DNA of 10,535 bases, from NCBI GenBank assembly GCA_026770585.1, contig MU646914.1, positions 264,074 through 274,608 on the forward strand, given 5' to 3'. Under the pieces are notes generated by a model. The model ran no database searches, was not told the DNA's origin, and was given only the letters and a program-made list of their open reading frames with translations. The position numbers and the translations under genes are program-made. This document shows, in pieces, positions 8,608-10,535 of the stretch (within the stretch, counting starts at the first letter, position 1; every line of letters starts with the position of its first letter). The DNA is from Baffinella frigidus (lineage: Eukaryota > Cryptophyceae > Cryptomonadales > Baffinellaceae).

Positions 8608-10535
8608 CCAAAACCCTGAACCTTAAACCCTAAACCCTAAACCCTAGAAGATTTTAGGGGGGTTTATGGATGAGGGGTTTGGCCTAAACCCTTGAAACCT
8701 AAACCCTGAACGCTAAACCCTAAACCCTGAACCCTAAACTCTAAACACTGACCCCTAAACCCTAAACCCTGGACCCTGAACCCAAAACCCTAAACCCCAA
8801 ACCCCAAACCCTGGACCCTGAACTCTAAACCCTAAACCCTGAACCCTAAACCCTAAACCCTAAACCACAAACCCTAAATCCGAAACCTCTAAACCTAAAC
8901 CCTAAACCCTAAATCCTAAACCCTGAACCCTTGACCACAAACCCCAAACCCCAAACCCTAAACCCTGAACCCTAGCCCCAAAAACCTCAACCCCAAACCC
9001 TAAGCCCTAAAACCTAAACACTCAACTCCAAACCCTAAACCCCAAACCCTCAACCCCAAACCCTAAACCCTAAACCCTGAACCCTAAACCCTAAACCATA
9101 AACCCTCAACCCTAACCCCCAAACTCTAAACCCACAACCCCAAACCCTAAACCCTGACCCCTAAACACCAAACCCCAAGACCCAAACCCCAAACCCCAAA
9201 CCCTCAACCCCAAACCCTTACCCACAAACCCTAAACCCTAAACCCCAAACCCTAAACCCCCAACCGCAAACCCAAAACCCTAAACCCTAAACCATAATCC
9301 CTAAACCCCAAACCACAAACCCTAAACTCTAAAACCCAAACCCTAACCCCCAATCCCGAAACCCCAAACCCTAAGTCCTAAATCTTAAACCCTAAACCCC
9401 AATTCCTGAACTCTAAACCCTAAACCCTAAACCCCAAACCCTGAACCCAAAACCACCAACCCTGAACTCCAAAGCACCAAACACTAACCCCCAATCTCTA
9501 AACTTTAAACCTCAAACCCTGAACCCTAAACCCTAAACCATAAACCATAAACCCTAAACCCTAAACCCTAAACCCCAAACCCTAACCCTCAAACACAGAA
9601 CCTGAAATCCCAAACCCTAACCCCTACACCCTCAACCCTAACCCCAAACCATGCACCCTGAGCCCTAAACGCTGAACCCCAATCCCTTAACCCTAAACCC
9701 TAAACCCCAACCCCTAACCCCCAAATCCTAACCGTAAAATTCTCAACTCTCAACCCTAAACCCCAAACCCTGAACCACAAACCCTAAACCCAAAACCCTA
9801 ACCCCCGAACTCTCAACCCTAAACCCTAAACCCTAAACCCTGAACCCTAAACCCCAAACACTAAACCCTCAACACTAAACCCTAAGACCTAAACCCTCAA
9901 CCTCAAACCCTAAACCCTGAACCCTGAACCCTGAACCCCAAACCCTAAACCCTAAACCCCAAACCCTAACCCACAAACCCTAAACCCTAAACCCTAACCC
10001 CCAAACCCTAAGCCATAAACCCTGAACGCCAAACCCTACAACCTAATCCCTAAACTCCAAACCACGAACCCTAAACTGTAAACCCCAATACCTAACCCCC
10101 AATTCCCAAACCCCAAACCCTGAACCCCAAACCCCAATCCCTAAACCCTCACCCCTAACCCCAAAACCTAAACCGCAAACCCGAAACCCTAAACACCAAA
10201 CCCTAAACCCTAAACGCTCAACCCAAAACCCTCAACCCTCAACCCTAAACCCTAACCCCCAACCCCCAAATCCTAAACTCTAAACCCTCAACCCTAAATC
10301 CTGAACCCTAAACCCTGAACACCAAACCCTAACCCCCGAACCCTGAACCCTAAACCCTGAACCCTGAACCCCAAACCCCAAACGAGAAACTCCAAACCCT
10401 AAACCCTAAACCCTGAACCCTAAACCCAAAACCCTAACCCCCAAACCCTCAACCCAAACCCCCAAACCCTAAATCCTCAACACTAAACCCCAAACTCTAA
10501 ACCCTAAACCCTAAACCCCAAACCCTAAACCCCAA
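8608..10535. repeat. Long degenerate telomere-type (CCCTAAA)n array
   Basis: About 1.93 kb of 7-bp periodic repeat to the window edge, nearly all C-rich on +. The consensus CCCTAAA is mixed with CCCCAAA, CCCTGAA, CCCTCAA and CCCCCAA variants, and there are occasional 6- or 8-bp units. Perfect runs are short (2-4 units), so the array is old or not maintained by telomerase. One head-to-head junction, GGGTTTGGCCTAAACCC, is at 8675-8691. A telomere at the right end should read TTTAGGG on +, so this is not a right-hand chromosome end. No gene. Confidence 0.92.

Noticed and set aside
8608-10535. Terminal telomere of a chromosome
   Set aside because: The strand orientation is opposite to that of a right-hand end and the units are too degenerate for a telomerase-maintained terminus.

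Overview
The window looks like nuclear DNA of a eukaryote, most likely a unicellular alga. The evidence is degenerate plant-type telomere heptamers (CCCTAAA), GT-AG introns with phase-0 boundaries, AG/CT microsatellites and many short inverted-repeat transposons. That heptamer occurs in plants, green algae, dinoflagellates and other groups, so the lineage cannot be fixed from this window. No bacterial gene, rRNA, tRNA or CRISPR array is visible, and none of the longer open reading frames looks like a gene.

The only recognisable gene is an RCC1-repeat (beta-propeller) protein on the + strand. Its exons are so small (69-93 bp) that a plain ORF search misses them. Six exons at 597-677, 3047-3118, 3773-3856, 5279-5347, 6646-6726 and 8159-8251 alternate strictly between two half-repeats. 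Type 1 carries CWGxxxxGxLG. Type 2 carries a (T/C)CA(V/L)(L/M/F) end. Every boundary is GT-AG and phase 0. About 480 coding bases are spread over 7.65 kb, and the gene is open at its 5' side. A decayed seventh exon may lie at 8292-8360.

The introns hold layered insertions. Nine local repeat families (labelled A-I here) can be defined from copies or inverted ends. Family C has three copies, each with a perfect 4-bp target duplication. Some elements are nested (C1 in A0, B1 in A1, C3 in H1), which gives a relative order of insertion. Family H is the most interesting: two copies in opposite orientation, each abutting a type-2 exon acceptor, and each flanked by 12-bp direct repeats spanning AG|GT, as expected of an introner-like element. 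Several other elements start within 10 bp of a splice donor.

Most introns also contain degenerate telomere-like tracts, nearly all with the C-rich strand on +. Each tract is dominated by its own heptamer variant. From about 8.6 kb to the right edge the sequence is one such array, about 1.9 kb long. Its orientation is wrong for a chromosome end on the right, so it is interstitial or subtelomeric.
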